Shown here: positions 9,021 to 18,772 of the stretch, in pieces
Layout of the letters: each line of letters opens with the position of its first letter
Position numbering within the stretch: position 1 is the first letter of the stretch
DNA from: an uncultured Porphyromonadaceae bacterium
GTDB lineage: Bacteria; Bacteroidota; Bacteroidia; Bacteroidales; Muribaculaceae
Length of the DNA stretch: 64,000 nucleotides
Assembly (NCBI GenBank): GCA_900544305.1
Contig: UQUV01000012.1
Location: forward strand, 6,666 to 70,665
Direction of reading: 5' to 3'
Notes under the pieces: generated by a model
The model's input: only the letters and a program-made list of their open reading frames with translations
The model's database searches: none
What the model was told of the DNA's origin: nothing
Translations under genes and position numbers: made by a program

Positions 9021-9060
9021 TTAAAGGGGTTGCGGTCAGAAAACCGCAGTCCCTTTGCTG
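9021..9060 (+). terminator. Probable terminator after slyD
   Basis: AAAGGG-gt-TGCGG pairs with CCGCA-gt-CCCTTT, a long imperfect stem. The T-run is interrupted (GCTGTTTCTT), so termination strength is uncertain. Confidence 0.5.
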
Positions 9061-9383
9061 TTTCTTGCCCATAAATATTTCCTTTTGGAACCTAAAGATT
9101 TCACAACAAAACATAAAATATTTCGCTTTGAAACACAAAATTTACTGATTTTTATCTATTTTATAGGTAGAAACCACAAAAAACAGCTCAAAATCTTTTA
9201 TTTCCCATTTTTTTGACTTATTTTTGCGACATAGCAACAAAAACAAAGCTACGTTCGTAATATTTGCAATTACGTTACGAAACAAAAGAACGAAATGCCA
9301 ATAAGTATGACGAAGCTTATACTATAACCTTTCTTAATTCACCTTAAAGACGTAAGACATCAACTAATTTAATACCTCTAATT
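9061..9383. other. Intergenic, AT-rich, with a putative promoter
   Basis: About 320 nt without a gene. The plus strand has TATTTTTG at 9219-9226, a match to the -7 box TAnnTTTG, giving a leader of about 150 nt before the porin-like gene. The leader holds small inverted repeats (CGTAAT/ATTACG around 9257-9276) but no motif I recognise. Confidence 0.4.
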
Positions 9384-10148
9384 ATGAAAGCGACAAAAAA
9401 ACTGACAGGACTTTTAAGTTTCCTGCTTATGATTTCTTCTTTTGGAGTTGCAAACGCCCAATTGCACATGAGTGGAACTGTTAGCAACAACCACCTGTGG
9501 CGCGGTATGGAAGTCGGCGACGGTCTTGTTCTTTCAACCGACCTCTCTGTTTCCGACAAAAATCAATACATCCGCGCCGGCTTTTGGGGCGGCACAAACG
9601 TTACGGGTTCATACAAGGAATTTGACTACTATGTAACCCTCTCCTACAACCGGCTGAGCCTCTCTATCTGGGATATCTACAACTTCTCGCCGGGCGCTAC
9701 CTACAACAACCGCGAATTCTTCAACTACAAGAAAGGCGAAACAGGCCGTTTCATCGACGCGACCCTTTCCTACACCATCAGCGAAAAGGTTCCTTTGCTG
9801 CTCAGCTGGTCAACCGTACTCTACGGCCGCGACCGTGACGCAATGAACAAAAAGAACCTGTATTCAACTTTCGCCTATGCGGAATATCCGGTTTACAAGA
9901 ACGAAAAATGGACAGTAACTCCGGGATTGGGAGCCGCATTTGCCCTCTCGCCTGCCAAAGACGCTGCCGGAAATAAAATCAAGAACAATTTCTACGGCGA
10001 ATCTGCCGGCATTGTTCACATCAGCCTGGCTACTACCTACAATCTGACAATCAAGAACTACGCAATGCCTATCACAGCAAAAGCACTGTTCAACCCGAAG
10101 AGCAACAAGGGATATTTCCAGATTGCCGCACAGGTATTCTCTTTCTAA
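9384..10148 (+). CDS. Outer-membrane beta-barrel protein, TorF-like
   Basis: A 254-residue secreted protein. The signal peptide ends at about ANAQ (residue 25). The mature part is all amphipathic beta-strands with alternating aromatics and ends in F-S-F, typical of an outer-membrane barrel. The segment NNHLWRGMEVGDGLVL resembles the start of TorF-family putative porins (Y-x-S-R-G motif). The substrate is unknown. It has its own promoter and a strong terminator, so it is a single-gene unit. Confidence 0.7.
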   Translation: MKATKKLTGLLSFLLMISSFGVANAQLHMSGTVSNNHLWRGMEVGDGLVLSTDLSVSDKNQYIRAGFWGGTNVTGSYKEFDYYVTLSYNRLSLSIWDIYNFSPGATYNNREFFNYKKGETGRFIDATLSYTISEKVPLLLSWSTVLYGRDRDAMNKKNLYSTFAYAEYPVYKNEKWTVTPGLGAAFALSPAKDAAGNKIKNNFYGESAGIVHISLATTYNLTIKNYAMPITAKALFNPKSNKGYFQIAAQVFSF

Positions 10149-10187
10149 GCGAACAAAAGCCTGATACGTTTCTAATATGAATGAACG

Positions 10188-10226
10188 GTCCGGAATTGCC
10201 AACCTTGGCATTCCGGACTTATTTTT
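10188..10226 (+). terminator. Terminator after the porin-like gene
   Basis: GTCCGGAATTGCCAA pairs with TTGGCATTCCGGAC with one bulged T, and is followed by TTATTTTTT. Confidence 0.9.
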
Positions 10227-10438
10227 TAACCGACAACCATTTCACCCAACTACCGACAACGCAACGGAGAACCAACCCTTCTGTTTGACAATAAAATACA
10301 CGCCACATACATCAATAATAAGATTTAACAATCACCCCCCCCATTTAATATTTGTTAACCCAATATACTTGTTAACGAAGAATAATTAGCCTTATTTTGT
10401 CGACGAATAAGAACCCAATCATAATAATTGACAACATC

Positions 10439-11050
10439 ATGAAAAAAGTATTTTTTATTGCAATTCTATGTATGGTCGGACTAATTTCCGGCAATGCTGC
10501 CGAAAACAGATGGCATGTGTATGGCGGTGCAAACTTGTCGCATAACACACAGGAACTATACCCCGGCTTGTCTTACGGCTGGGGAGCAGGCGGCTTTCTG
10601 GGTGGAGGCTACGAAATCAACTTTTCAAAATATGTGAGCCTGTCGCCCCAACTCGAAATCAACTATATCAACAACGGAGCATGGACAAAAAATAACTTCT
10701 ATGATTTCTATGGCAACCATTACGATTGGCGCGGTATGTGGAACATCAGCATTCCCATCGTGTTCAACGTACGGGTACCGCTGTCCGACAAGGTGGGGCT
10801 TCGCATCGGAGCAGGTCCTTACGTGCAGGAAACCTTTGTGCTGCGCGAATATGCCTACCAGACATCAAACATGGTGACCAACACGACGGAGAATTTCATG
10901 AAACGTTTCAATTTCGGTGTCCTCGGTGAAGCGGCTGTGGAAACCGGACAGCATTGGGGATATTTCTTCCGCACGCAGTATCCGTTCTTGAAAGAGACTT
11001 GGAGCCGCAAGACGCTGACACTCTCGTTGGGTGTACGTTACACGTTTTAA
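10439..11050 (+). CDS. Outer-membrane beta-barrel protein (PorT / OMP_b-brl type)
   Basis: Starting at ATG 10439 (MKKVFFIAILCMVGLISG) gives 203 residues with a clean signal peptide. The upstream in-frame start adds a non-signal extension and is rejected. The mature protein is an eight-strand-like barrel: GGANLSHN, FLGGGYEINFSKYVSLSPQL and the C-terminal strand LTLSLGVRYTF with terminal Phe. It fits the small OMP_b-brl families of Bacteroidetes. It stands alone between terminators. The role is unknown. Confidence 0.75.
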   Translation: MKKVFFIAILCMVGLISGNAAENRWHVYGGANLSHNTQELYPGLSYGWGAGGFLGGGYEINFSKYVSLSPQLEINYINNGAWTKNNFYDFYGNHYDWRGMWNISIPIVFNVRVPLSDKVGLRIGAGPYVQETFVLREYAYQTSNMVTNTTENFMKRFNFGVLGEAAVETGQHWGYFFRTQYPFLKETWSRKTLTLSLGVRYTF

Positions 11051-11083
11051 GGGCATAACTCCATTTTGAAATATCAGACAATT

Positions 11084-11123
11084 ACGAGGACAGCAGAATG
11101 CAATTCCGCTGCCCTCGTTTTTT
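11084..11123 (+). terminator. Terminator after the second barrel gene
   Basis: ACGAGG-a-CAGC-a-GAAT pairs with ATTC-c-GCTG-c-CCTCGT and is followed by six T. Confidence 0.85.
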
Positions 11124-11158
11124 CATCAATACCCGGAAAAAACCCGTAAACTGAAACC

Positions 11159-11506
11159 CTATACCACCAGCTTCGCTCCCCGCAAAGGAAAGGTACGAAG
11201 CTCCTCAGTCAGTTCAACTGTAACACAGACCGTATCGCCGGCGTTGCATTCCGTTTCACCGCACGAAACCGTATAGTCCTTTTCCACATTAATGCAGGTA
11301 AGCGCTATCGCGCGGCTGCCATTCACCATTTTAAGCGGCATACCGCCCCGCAACACCACTGCTCCCGAAACCTCACATTTGAACATCACCCCGAACGACA
11401 TGGGGATACAGCCGACAACGGACAGTTCCACGGCGTTTTTCACAGGTTCCGGCTCCGCATTCTTCTTTTCTTTACGGCCAAACAGGCGTGACAATAATTT
11501 CAACAT
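11159..11506 (-). CDS. Small protein with possible translation-factor-like beta-barrel
   Basis: A 115-residue protein with a basic N-terminus (LLSRLFGRKEKK) and no signal peptide. The segment FKCEVSGAVVLRGGMPLKMV followed by GDTVCVTVELTEEL loosely recalls domain 2 of EF-Tu-like proteins (a G-x-V-x-x-G strand, then a GD turn). This is only a resemblance. It lies 21 nt downstream of the coiled-coil protein gene on the same strand, so the two are probably co-transcribed. The function is unknown. Confidence 0.6.
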   Translation of the reverse strand: MLKLLSRLFGRKEKKNAEPEPVKNAVELSVVGCIPMSFGVMFKCEVSGAVVLRGGMPLKMVNGSRAIALTCINVEKDYTVSCGETECNAGDTVCVTVELTEELRTFPLRGAKLVV

Positions 11507-11527
11507 AGATATTAAACTAAAAGATTA

Positions 11528-11878
11528 TTACCGGTCAAGGGCATCGGCCGCCCATTTCAGATATTGCGCCGCCTTTTCGTCGGCCTGACGGGCATAGCGC
11601 ATCTGGGTTTCATACTTGTCGAGAGCCGACTCCGCATAGTTCATTTGTGTTTTCGCACGGTCGGCGTCGCCCCGCTTCGTATAGTAGGCCGCCTCGCGCT
11701 GATAGCTTTTCGCCCGATCCAGATAGTACTGCGCTTCACGGCGATAATTGTCGGCACGCTTCTGATAGTATTCCGCTTCGCGCTGGTAGCTTTCCGCTTT
11801 CTTGCGGTAATAGTCGTCGGCCGAAAGCGACGGCACGAACAGCAGCAGCGAAATGATGGTCAGCAACAGATGTTTCAT
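11528..11878 (-). CDS. Secreted tyrosine-rich coiled-coil repeat protein
   Basis: The 116-residue protein has a signal peptide ending near LSAD. After it come about five heptad-like repeats of the form YYxxRAxxYxREA (YYRKKAESYQREAEYYQKRA and onward). Charged and tyrosine residues are regularly spaced, so it should be one long amphipathic helix or coiled coil in the periplasm. I do not recognise the family. It is the first gene of a probable two-gene unit with the small protein at 11159. Confidence 0.65.
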   Translation of the reverse strand: MKHLLLTIISLLLFVPSLSADDYYRKKAESYQREAEYYQKRADNYRREAQYYLDRAKSYQREAAYYTKRGDADRAKTQMNYAESALDKYETQMRYARQADEKAAQYLKWAADALDR

Positions 11879-12036
11879 AACGTTGTTCCTCCTTTCCCTT
11901 TTTCTTTTTATCCAAAATTACGAAGAAACACGACACGACGCAACCACACAATCGCGACCTCCGCACTATCCGGACGCCCGACACCACCATCAGGGTAAAT
12001 TATGTCACTAAAAAGCTGATTATTTTACAGAGAACC

Positions 12037-13491
12037 CTACGCCTTATTCTTACGGAAACGGCCGAAGGCATAAGTGAGCACCTCGCGCTGGATATTGGAA
12101 CGGAGCAGACGGTTGATGCCGTAGTAAACCACTACGCACACGGCACTCTGCACCAGCAGCGACAGCCACGCATTGGAAAGCCAGGCTCCCACAGCCAACT
12201 GGCAGCACGCCACGAGCAGCGCAATGAAAAAGTAGGGAAGCACATCGCCCACGATATTCCGTACCCGATAGCCAGTCACATGGCCGGTGAACACCAGTGC
12301 ATAAACATAGAACAGCCCCGAAGCGGCAAACTGTCCCCAAATCATTTCCGTCACTCCATAAGGAATAGTGACACAAATGGCGGCAACCATCAGCACGTCC
12401 TTCACCACCTCATAGCTGACAAGAGCTTTCGAACGGCCTATGGCAAGGATATAGTTGTTGTAGAGCGAAGTCAGCACCAGAAATATACCGCGGGCCACAA
12501 GAATCTGAAACAGCACGATGGCCTCGTCCCACTTCGTACCGAACAGGATATGAAATATAGGCTCGGCTACGGTAATCAGCAGCAGAAAAGTCGGGAAAAG
12601 CAGATAAGCGGCGAAACGGTTCATCTTGCGCATGGCACGCAACAGACGTTCCTTGTCGTCCTGAAATCCGCTCAACACGGGCAAGAACGACGATGTGACA
12701 ATCTGTGAAAACGAGGTAATGCCCATTTTGCTCCACTTGTCGGCCTGCGTATAGCAGCCCAACTGCGACAAATTATAGTAGGCACCGATGACAAACGAAT
12801 AGACATTGAGGGAAACCGTATTGAGAAACGAGCTCGACATCACGCCAAGCCCCACGGAAAACATCGAGCGCAGGGACGCCATGCTGAGCCGGTGGCGGGG
12901 CACCCAGCCGGTAGTCAGCCACAGGAAAAGCGACTTTACGCCGGTAAGTGTCAGTGTCTGCCACACAATCGCCCATGCACCGTAGCCGGCAATGGCAAGC
13001 CAGATACCGACAGCACCTGACACGACAAGCCCGACGGTATTGCCGACGGCCACACGCGCGACGGTCATCTGCTTCATCAGGCGGTTGGTCTGCACAATGG
13101 CCAGCGCACTCAGTATGAACGACACGAACATGGCCCGCGAAAGGCCTATCAGCCGTTCGTCGCCGAACATACGGGCAATCAGCGGAGCACAGAACCAAAG
13201 AATCACATAGATTCCGACACTCATGGCCAGATTAAACCAGAAAATCGTGGAATAATCCCTCTCGGTCGGATTTTTCTTCTGTATCAGCGCGCTCGAAAAG
13301 CCGCTGTCGACAAACAGCGATGCGAAGGACTGAAACACAAGAATGGCGCCTACCAACCCGAAGTCCTCTTTCGACAACACGTTGGCAAGCACCACTCCCG
13401 TCACGGCATACAGCACCTGCGAAGCGAACTTGTCGATAGTGTTCCACTTCAGCGTGCGCGCCGTTTTCAATTTCACATCACTCTCTTCCAT
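12037..13491 (-). CDS. Polysaccharide flippase (MOP superfamily, WzxC-like)
   Basis: Starting at the ATG at 13491 (MEESDVKLKTARTLKWNTIDKF) gives 484 residues. Its start sits 1 nt after the stop of the upstream GIN-domain gene, so the two are coupled. The longer reading starts inside that gene. It has 12-14 transmembrane segments with the N-terminal pattern of Wzx-type lipid-linked oligosaccharide flippases (KEDFGLVGAILVFQSFASLFVDSGFSSALIQ). It should move an O-antigen or exopolysaccharide unit across the inner membrane. No glycosyltransferases are adjacent, which is unusual for a wzx gene. Confidence 0.85.
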   Translation of the reverse strand: MEESDVKLKTARTLKWNTIDKFASQVLYAVTGVVLANVLSKEDFGLVGAILVFQSFASLFVDSGFSSALIQKKNPTERDYSTIFWFNLAMSVGIYVILWFCAPLIARMFGDERLIGLSRAMFVSFILSALAIVQTNRLMKQMTVARVAVGNTVGLVVSGAVGIWLAIAGYGAWAIVWQTLTLTGVKSLFLWLTTGWVPRHRLSMASLRSMFSVGLGVMSSSFLNTVSLNVYSFVIGAYYNLSQLGCYTQADKWSKMGITSFSQIVTSSFLPVLSGFQDDKERLLRAMRKMNRFAAYLLFPTFLLLITVAEPIFHILFGTKWDEAIVLFQILVARGIFLVLTSLYNNYILAIGRSKALVSYEVVKDVLMVAAICVTIPYGVTEMIWGQFAASGLFYVYALVFTGHVTGYRVRNIVGDVLPYFFIALLVACCQLAVGAWLSNAWLSLLVQSAVCVVVYYGINRLLRSNIQREVLTYAFGRFRKNKA

Positions 13492-13492
13492 T

Positions 13493-14266
13493 CTAAATAT
13501 CGGTAAAGCCTTCCTCGGATGCCGGTTCTTCAGCAGCCGGTTCTTCTTCCACGACAGTAGGTTCGGCAATATCCACCTTCACGGCCTTGATGCTGCCGAT
13601 TTTTGAGGTAGTCACCTTGTTTGGCGCTCCCTTATAATAAACTTTTCCCGTACCGGCTCCGCCTACACTCAGCGTATTCGTCGGCTGACAGCTGATATTG
13701 CCCGTTCCGACAATGCGGCATTTCACATCCTTTGCCACAACGCCAACAGCACGGATTTCGCCAGTACCCACATTGTTAATCGTCAAATTGTCGCACTTAC
13801 CGTAAGCCTCAACCGTACCTTTACCGGTAAGCAGTTTCAAGTCAAGATTGGTAGCATCCAAATCCTTGGCCACAATCTTGCCGTTGCCCTGCAAAGTCAC
13901 GGAAATCTTGGCAGCCGGCTTCACACCGCTCACATAAAGTGTGCTGTCCTTTGAATTCTCAATCTTGGAAAGGAATGAAGAATAGACATAAAGCGTAGGC
14001 TTTTTCGCCATCTCCACACCTTCCTGCTCCAACTGCAGACGAAGTTTTCCGCCGTTGTTGGTTGCGATGATATAGCGTGCATACTCCGGTTCCGTTTCAA
14101 ATGCCACATAGCCTACCGAGTCAGGATTGGAGGAATACACGACATTGATATTGTCGTCCAATTCCAATTCACTGAATTCCCCTACAGGAATCTTATAGGA
14201 AGCGGCCTGAACTGCTGAGGACAGGCAAACAAACAGTGCCGCTAAAATTACAGAAAGTCTTTTCAT
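13493..14266 (-). CDS. GIN-domain (DUF2807) secreted protein
   Basis: The 257-residue protein has a signal peptide ending at VQAA. The body is a right-handed parallel beta-helix typical of the putative auto-transporter adhesin head GIN domain: FSELELDDNINVVYSSNPDS, then repeated G-x-G turns such as GTGEIRAVGVVA, GTGNISC and GAGTGKVYY. The last 25 residues are an acidic Glu/Ala/Pro tail. Such proteins are common in Bacteroidetes and are thought to be envelope-associated, with no known reaction. It is coupled to the flippase gene downstream. Confidence 0.85.
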   Translation of the reverse strand: MKRLSVILAALFVCLSSAVQAASYKIPVGEFSELELDDNINVVYSSNPDSVGYVAFETEPEYARYIIATNNGGKLRLQLEQEGVEMAKKPTLYVYSSFLSKIENSKDSTLYVSGVKPAAKISVTLQGNGKIVAKDLDATNLDLKLLTGKGTVEAYGKCDNLTINNVGTGEIRAVGVVAKDVKCRIVGTGNISCQPTNTLSVGGAGTGKVYYKGAPNKVTTSKIGSIKAVKVDIAEPTVVEEEPAAEEPASEEGFTDI

Positions 14267-14369
14267 ATCAAATTTGTGTTATTAAATGAGTAGTCAAAAA
14301 ATCGCAGTCCACAAAAATACAATTCTTTTCCTATTCCAACTACTGTTTAAGTCTTTTTAAAGCAATCAA

Positions 14370-15350
14370 TTAAAGCCGCGTGTTCTCAATCTCGTCAAGA
14401 ATGGCCGAAAGCTCCGCAAAGGTCTTGGCCTGAAGCATGGCGATGCGCGTATCACGAAAATTCGGGATGCCTTTGAACAGCGGCGAGGCAGCCAAATGGC
14501 GGCGGATATGCAGAATGCCCCTGTACTCGTCAATGTTGTCGATGCTTTCGCGAATCTGACGGCGGAGCAACGCCATTTTTTCCGAAGCGGGAATCGGCGC
14601 AATCGGTTCGCCATGTTGCAGATAGTATTTCATTTCGCGGAATATCCACGGCGCACCGATGGATGCACGGCCCACCATAATGCCGTCGACACCGTAGCGG
14701 TTGAAATAGTCGGCGAGCTTTTCGGGCGAGGTGATGTCGCCGTTGCCGATAATCGGTATCTGTATGCGCGGATTGTTCTTCACCTCTCCAATCAGTGTCC
14801 AGTCGGCCTCTCCGGTGTACATCTGGCTGCGTGTGCGTCCGTGAATGGTCAGCGCCTTGATGCCGCAGTCCTGAAGCTGTTCGGCAAGCGTAGTGATGAT
14901 TTTGTTCTCACAGTCCCAACCCAGACGGGTTTTCACCGTCACCGGCAGCTTCACGGCCTTGACAACGGCAGTCGTGATGGCAAGCAGCTTGGGAATGTCG
15001 CGGAGCATACCGGCTCCCGCACCCTTCGATGCCACCTTCTTCACAGGACAACCGAAATTGATGTCAATCACGTCCGGTCCGGCCGCTTCCGCTATGCGGG
15101 CTGCCTCCACCATCGGTTCCACCTCCTTGCCGTATATCTGAATGGCAACGGGGCGTTCCGCTGGATTGGTGTGGAGCTTGCGTGTCGTGCTGTTGATGTT
15201 GCGCACCAGTGCATCGGCCGAAACGAATTCCGTGTAAACCATATCGGCACCCTGTTCCTTGCAGATAAGGCGGAACGACGGGTCGGTCACATCCTCCATC
15301 GGCGCAAGCAGCACAGGCTTTTCGCCCAAATCTATATTGTCAATCTTCAT
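14370..15350 (-). CDS. dusB: tRNA-dihydrouridine synthase
   Basis: The 326-residue FMN enzyme reduces uridine to dihydrouridine in tRNA D-loops. The signature is complete: APMEDVTDPSFR at the start, then VDINFGCPVKKVASKGAGAGML with the catalytic Cys, TIHGRTRSQMYTGEADW, and GNGDI followed by GVDGIMVGRASIGAPWIF. The class resembles DusB, which is not certain from motifs alone. It is the fifth gene of the rimP-nusA-infB-folK-dusB run, 36 nt after folK. Confidence 0.93.
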   Translation of the reverse strand: MKIDNIDLGEKPVLLAPMEDVTDPSFRLICKEQGADMVYTEFVSADALVRNINSTTRKLHTNPAERPVAIQIYGKEVEPMVEAARIAEAAGPDVIDINFGCPVKKVASKGAGAGMLRDIPKLLAITTAVVKAVKLPVTVKTRLGWDCENKIITTLAEQLQDCGIKALTIHGRTRSQMYTGEADWTLIGEVKNNPRIQIPIIGNGDITSPEKLADYFNRYGVDGIMVGRASIGAPWIFREMKYYLQHGEPIAPIPASEKMALLRRQIRESIDNIDEYRGILHIRRHLAASPLFKGIPNFRDTRIAMLQAKTFAELSAILDEIENTRL

Positions 15351-15386
15351 TTTTCTTCGTTCTTGTCAATGTTTAATTCTCACGTA

Positions 15387-15899
15387 TCACAATATGCCGG
15401 TAAGTTTCCCAACGCCCTCCAGTTCCGAGGCCGGAAGCCGGGCAATCATCTCGCCGGCTGTCAGTCCGGTCAGCGGATGTCGCCATGTGGGGTTGACCTC
15501 CGCAAGTGGAACGAGCACAAACGCCCTTTCCGCCATACGCGGATGAGGCACGGAAAGCGTTTCCGTGTCAATCACCTCGCTGCCGAGATAAATGATGTCG
15601 ATGTCGAGCAGGCGGTCGATATACTGTCCGTCTCCGTTGCGGTGTGCTCCGGTTCCCGCCGCACGCTCCACCCCTCTCACCACTTCAAGCAGGCGGCTGC
15701 CGCCGAGGTCGGTGTCCACTTCTATTGCGATATTAAAAAAGGGGCTATCCGACTGATAGCCCCAAGGTTCGGTAACGTAAACCGACGATTTGCGGGCACG
15801 GCAGCCAAGCAGACGCTCTATCTCTTCGACGGCAAAGCGCAGATTCCTGCCCTTGTCGCCAAGATTCGTGCCGATGTTAATGCCTGCCACCCGCATCAT
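15387..15899 (-). CDS. folK: 2-amino-4-hydroxy-6-hydroxymethyldihydropteridine diphosphokinase
   Basis: The 170-residue FolK transfers pyrophosphate to hydroxymethyl-dihydropterin in folate synthesis. GTNLGDKGRNL near the N-terminus, YVTEPWGYQSDSPFFN, then DRLLDIDIIYLG and HPRMAERAFVLVPLAEV are the family's conserved blocks. Two consecutive Met codons begin the ORF and either may be used. It starts 18 nt after infB on the same strand. Linking folate synthesis to the nusA-infB operon is common in Bacteroidales. Confidence 0.95.
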   Translation of the reverse strand: MMRVAGINIGTNLGDKGRNLRFAVEEIERLLGCRARKSSVYVTEPWGYQSDSPFFNIAIEVDTDLGGSRLLEVVRGVERAAGTGAHRNGDGQYIDRLLDIDIIYLGSEVIDTETLSVPHPRMAERAFVLVPLAEVNPTWRHPLTGLTAGEMIARLPASELEGVGKLTGIL

Positions 15900-15917
15900 T
15901 TCCGGTAAACGGTATTA

Positions 15918-18674
15918 TTACAGTTTCTTCGAAACTTCAATTTCTTCGAAGGCTTCAATCATATCGCCTTCCTTCACATCGTTGTAGTTGTTGATGTTCA
16001 AACCGCAATCGTAGCCGGAAGCCACTTCCTTCACGTCGTCCTTGAAACGCTTCAACGAACCCAAGTCACCGGTATAGATAACGATACCGTCGCGGATAAG
16101 GCGAACCTTGCTTGTACGCTTGATTTTTCCTTCGCGTACCATACAGCCGGCAATCGTTCCCACACGGGAAATCTTGTAAGTCTGGAGCACTTCGGCCGTA
16201 CCGGTAACTTCTTCCTTGATTTCCGGAGAAAGCATACCTGCCATAGCGTCCTTCACCTCTTCGATGGCATCGTAGATGATTGAGTACAGACGGATGTCAA
16301 CACCGTCGTTCTCAGCCAGACGTTTGGCAGCGACTGACGGACGAACCTGGAAGCCGATGATTACGGCATCGGAAGCCGAAGCCAAAGTAACGTCGGATTC
16401 GGAAATAGCACCCACAGCCTTGTGGATTACGTTCACCTGAACTTCCGGAGTAGACAGCTTGATCAAAGAGTCGCTCAACGCTTCGATAGAACCGTCCACG
16501 TCACCCTTCACAATCAGGTTCAGTTCGTGGAACTCACCCAGAGCACGGCGACGGGCAATGTCGTCGAGACCCGGCATACGGCGTGTGCGTTCCTTCAACT
16601 CACGCTGCAACTGTTCGCGGCGGTTGGCAATTTCACGCGCCTCGCGGTCTGAGTCAAGAATATTGAACGTGTCGCCCGCAGTAGTTGCACCGTTCAAGCC
16701 CAGTACAAGAACCGGAGCCGACGGACCGGCAGTAGTCACACGCTGGTTACGTTCGTTGAACATGGCACGAATCTTACCGTAGCTTGTACCGGCCACCATA
16801 ATGTCGCCCACATTCAGCGTACCGTTCTGCACGAGCACAGTTGCCACATAGCCACGGCCCTTGTCAAGCGAAGATTCGATGACTGTACCGACAGCCTTGC
16901 GGTTGGGATTTGCCTTCAAGTCGAGCAATTCGGCTTCGAGCAGCACCTTTTCCATCAGTTCGGCAACACCTGTACCCTTCTTGGCAGAAATTTCCTGCGA
17001 CTGGTATTTACCGCCCCAGTCTTCCACCAGGTAGTTCATGTTGGCCAACTCTTCCTTAATCTTGTCAGGGTTGGCGTTCGGTTTATCTATTTTGTTAATT
17101 GCAAACACGATAGGCACACCGGCAGCCGAAGCGTGGTTGATAGCTTCGACAGTCTGCGGCATCACGTTGTCGTCGGCAGCTACGATGATGATGGCAATAT
17201 CGGTCATCTTCGCACCGCGCGCACGCATCGCCGTAAACGCTTCGTGACCCGGAGTATCGAGGAACGTGATACGGCGGCCGTCGTCGAGTTTCACATTGTA
17301 GGCACCGATGTGCTGAGTGATACCACCCGCTTCACCGGCAATTACGTTTGCATTACGGATATAGTCGAGCAAAGAAGTCTTACCGTGGTCAACGTGACCC
17401 ATCACCGTTACAATCGGCGGACGCTGCTGCAAGCTTTCTTCGTCGTCCTCCTCTTCAGCGATGGCTTCTGAAACTTCTGCACTTACATATTCTGTCTTGA
17501 ATCCGAATTCCTCCGCTACGATATTGATGGTTTCAGCATCCAAGCGCTGGTTGATGGAAACCATAACACCGATGTTCATACAAGTGGCAATAATCTTGTT
17601 GACAGGAACATCCATCATCAGGGCAAGGTCGTTGGCAGTCACGAATTCCGTGATGCGCAGGATCTTGCTTTCTTCGCGTTCGAGTTCGGCTTCTTCGCGT
17701 TCACGCTCTTCGAAGGCTTCACGCTTTTCCTTTCTCCATTTTGCACTCTTCTTCTGTGGCTTGTTGGTCAGACGTGCCAAAGTTTCCTTAATCTGCTTCT
17801 GTACGTCTTCCTCGCTCACCTCCGGCTTGATATGGCGTTTCACCTTCGGCTGGCGGTCCTGCTTGTTCTTGCCGCCGCGCTTCTGATTGTCGTCGCTACG
17901 GCCGCCCGGAGCTGCATTCTGGTTGGAGCTGTTTTCAATGTCCACCTTCTCTTTGCCGATACGCTTGCGCTTCTTTTTCTGTTCGGCACCTTCGGCATTG
18001 CCATTGTTGCCTTTGTTTGCAAGACGTTCGCGACGCTTTTCCTCTTTAGTCTTCTTCTTCGGACGCGTCTGCTGATTCAGCTCGTCAAGATTGATTTTAC
18101 CAATAATCTTCGGTGCAGAAATCGTTTCTACGACCGTCTTTATTTCGTTGGTTTCGGTATTCACTTGCAATCCTTTGTTTATATTGATTTCGGGAGCAGG
18201 CTTGGGAGCTTCTGGCGCCTTGGCCGGAGCAACGGCCGGTTCTGCCTTTGCAGGAGCCGGTTCGGCAGCCGGTTTCACCGGAACTTTCTCTACCGGTTTT
18301 TCCACCGGCTTCTCTTCCGCTTTCTGAGGTTTCGGCGTTTCCACCACTTTCGGCTTGTTGATTTCGTCGAGATTAATCTTGCCTACCACTTTTGGCTGCG
18401 GTACCACAACAGTCTTGATTTCTTCTTTCGGCGCAACATGAGGAGCCGGAGCCGGTTTTGCCTTCTCTTTATGACGGTCCGAAGAATATTTGTCGGACTT
18501 GGACTTCAAATCCTTGTCATTCTTGAAAGCACGCACCAGCATTTCATACTGTTCGTCGGTAATACGAGTGTTGAGATTGTCCTCAACATTCTGGTTGTTT
18601 TTTTGAAGGAATTCCACCAGCGTCGAAATTCCCACGTTCAGGTCTTTTGCTACTTTACTTATTTTTATTGCCAT
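15918..18674 (-). CDS. infB: Translation initiation factor IF-2
   Basis: The 918-residue GTPase brings fMet-tRNA to the 30S subunit. Residues 1-50 form the IF2N domain ([20 protein letters not shown]). A long low-complexity Lys/Pro/Ala/Glu linker runs to about residue 330, where a second IF2N-type module leads into the G domain: [12 protein letters not shown] near residue 424, DTPGHEAF and NKIDKP. Domains II-IV and the C-terminal fMet-tRNA-binding barrel follow. It is third in the rimP-nusA-infB operon, the standard bacterial order. Confidence 0.98.
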   Translation of the reverse strand: MAIKISKVAKDLNVGISTLVEFLQKNNQNVEDNLNTRITDEQYEMLVRAFKNDKDLKSKSDKYSSDRHKEKAKPAPAPHVAPKEEIKTVVVPQPKVVGKINLDEINKPKVVETPKPQKAEEKPVEKPVEKVPVKPAAEPAPAKAEPAVAPAKAPEAPKPAPEININKGLQVNTETNEIKTVVETISAPKIIGKINLDELNQQTRPKKKTKEEKRRERLANKGNNGNAEGAEQKKKRKRIGKEKVDIENSSNQNAAPGGRSDDNQKRGGKNKQDRQPKVKRHIKPEVSEEDVQKQIKETLARLTNKPQKKSAKWRKEKREAFEEREREEAELEREESKILRITEFVTANDLALMMDVPVNKIIATCMNIGVMVSINQRLDAETINIVAEEFGFKTEYVSAEVSEAIAEEEDDEESLQQRPPIVTVMGHVDHGKTSLLDYIRNANVIAGEAGGITQHIGAYNVKLDDGRRITFLDTPGHEAFTAMRARGAKMTDIAIIIVAADDNVMPQTVEAINHASAAGVPIVFAINKIDKPNANPDKIKEELANMNYLVEDWGGKYQSQEISAKKGTGVAELMEKVLLEAELLDLKANPNRKAVGTVIESSLDKGRGYVATVLVQNGTLNVGDIMVAGTSYGKIRAMFNERNQRVTTAGPSAPVLVLGLNGATTAGDTFNILDSDREAREIANRREQLQRELKERTRRMPGLDDIARRRALGEFHELNLIVKGDVDGSIEALSDSLIKLSTPEVQVNVIHKAVGAISESDVTLASASDAVIIGFQVRPSVAAKRLAENDGVDIRLYSIIYDAIEEVKDAMAGMLSPEIKEEVTGTAEVLQTYKISRVGTIAGCMVREGKIKRTSKVRLIRDGIVIYTGDLGSLKRFKDDVKEVASGYDCGLNINNYNDVKEGDMIEAFEEIEVSKKL

Positions 18675-18772
18675 ATTATTTAATAAGTGGTTTTTAAATG
18701 GAAAGATTAAAACCTCACATGCTCCACACCCGATAAAAATCTAACTCTTTATCCTGCTGGAAAGAAAGCTGT

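Noticed and set aside
17832..18683. 283-codon ORF antisense to infB
   Set aside because: It lies opposite the low-complexity linker of IF-2, and its Phe/Leu-rich sequence is the complement of Lys/Glu codons.
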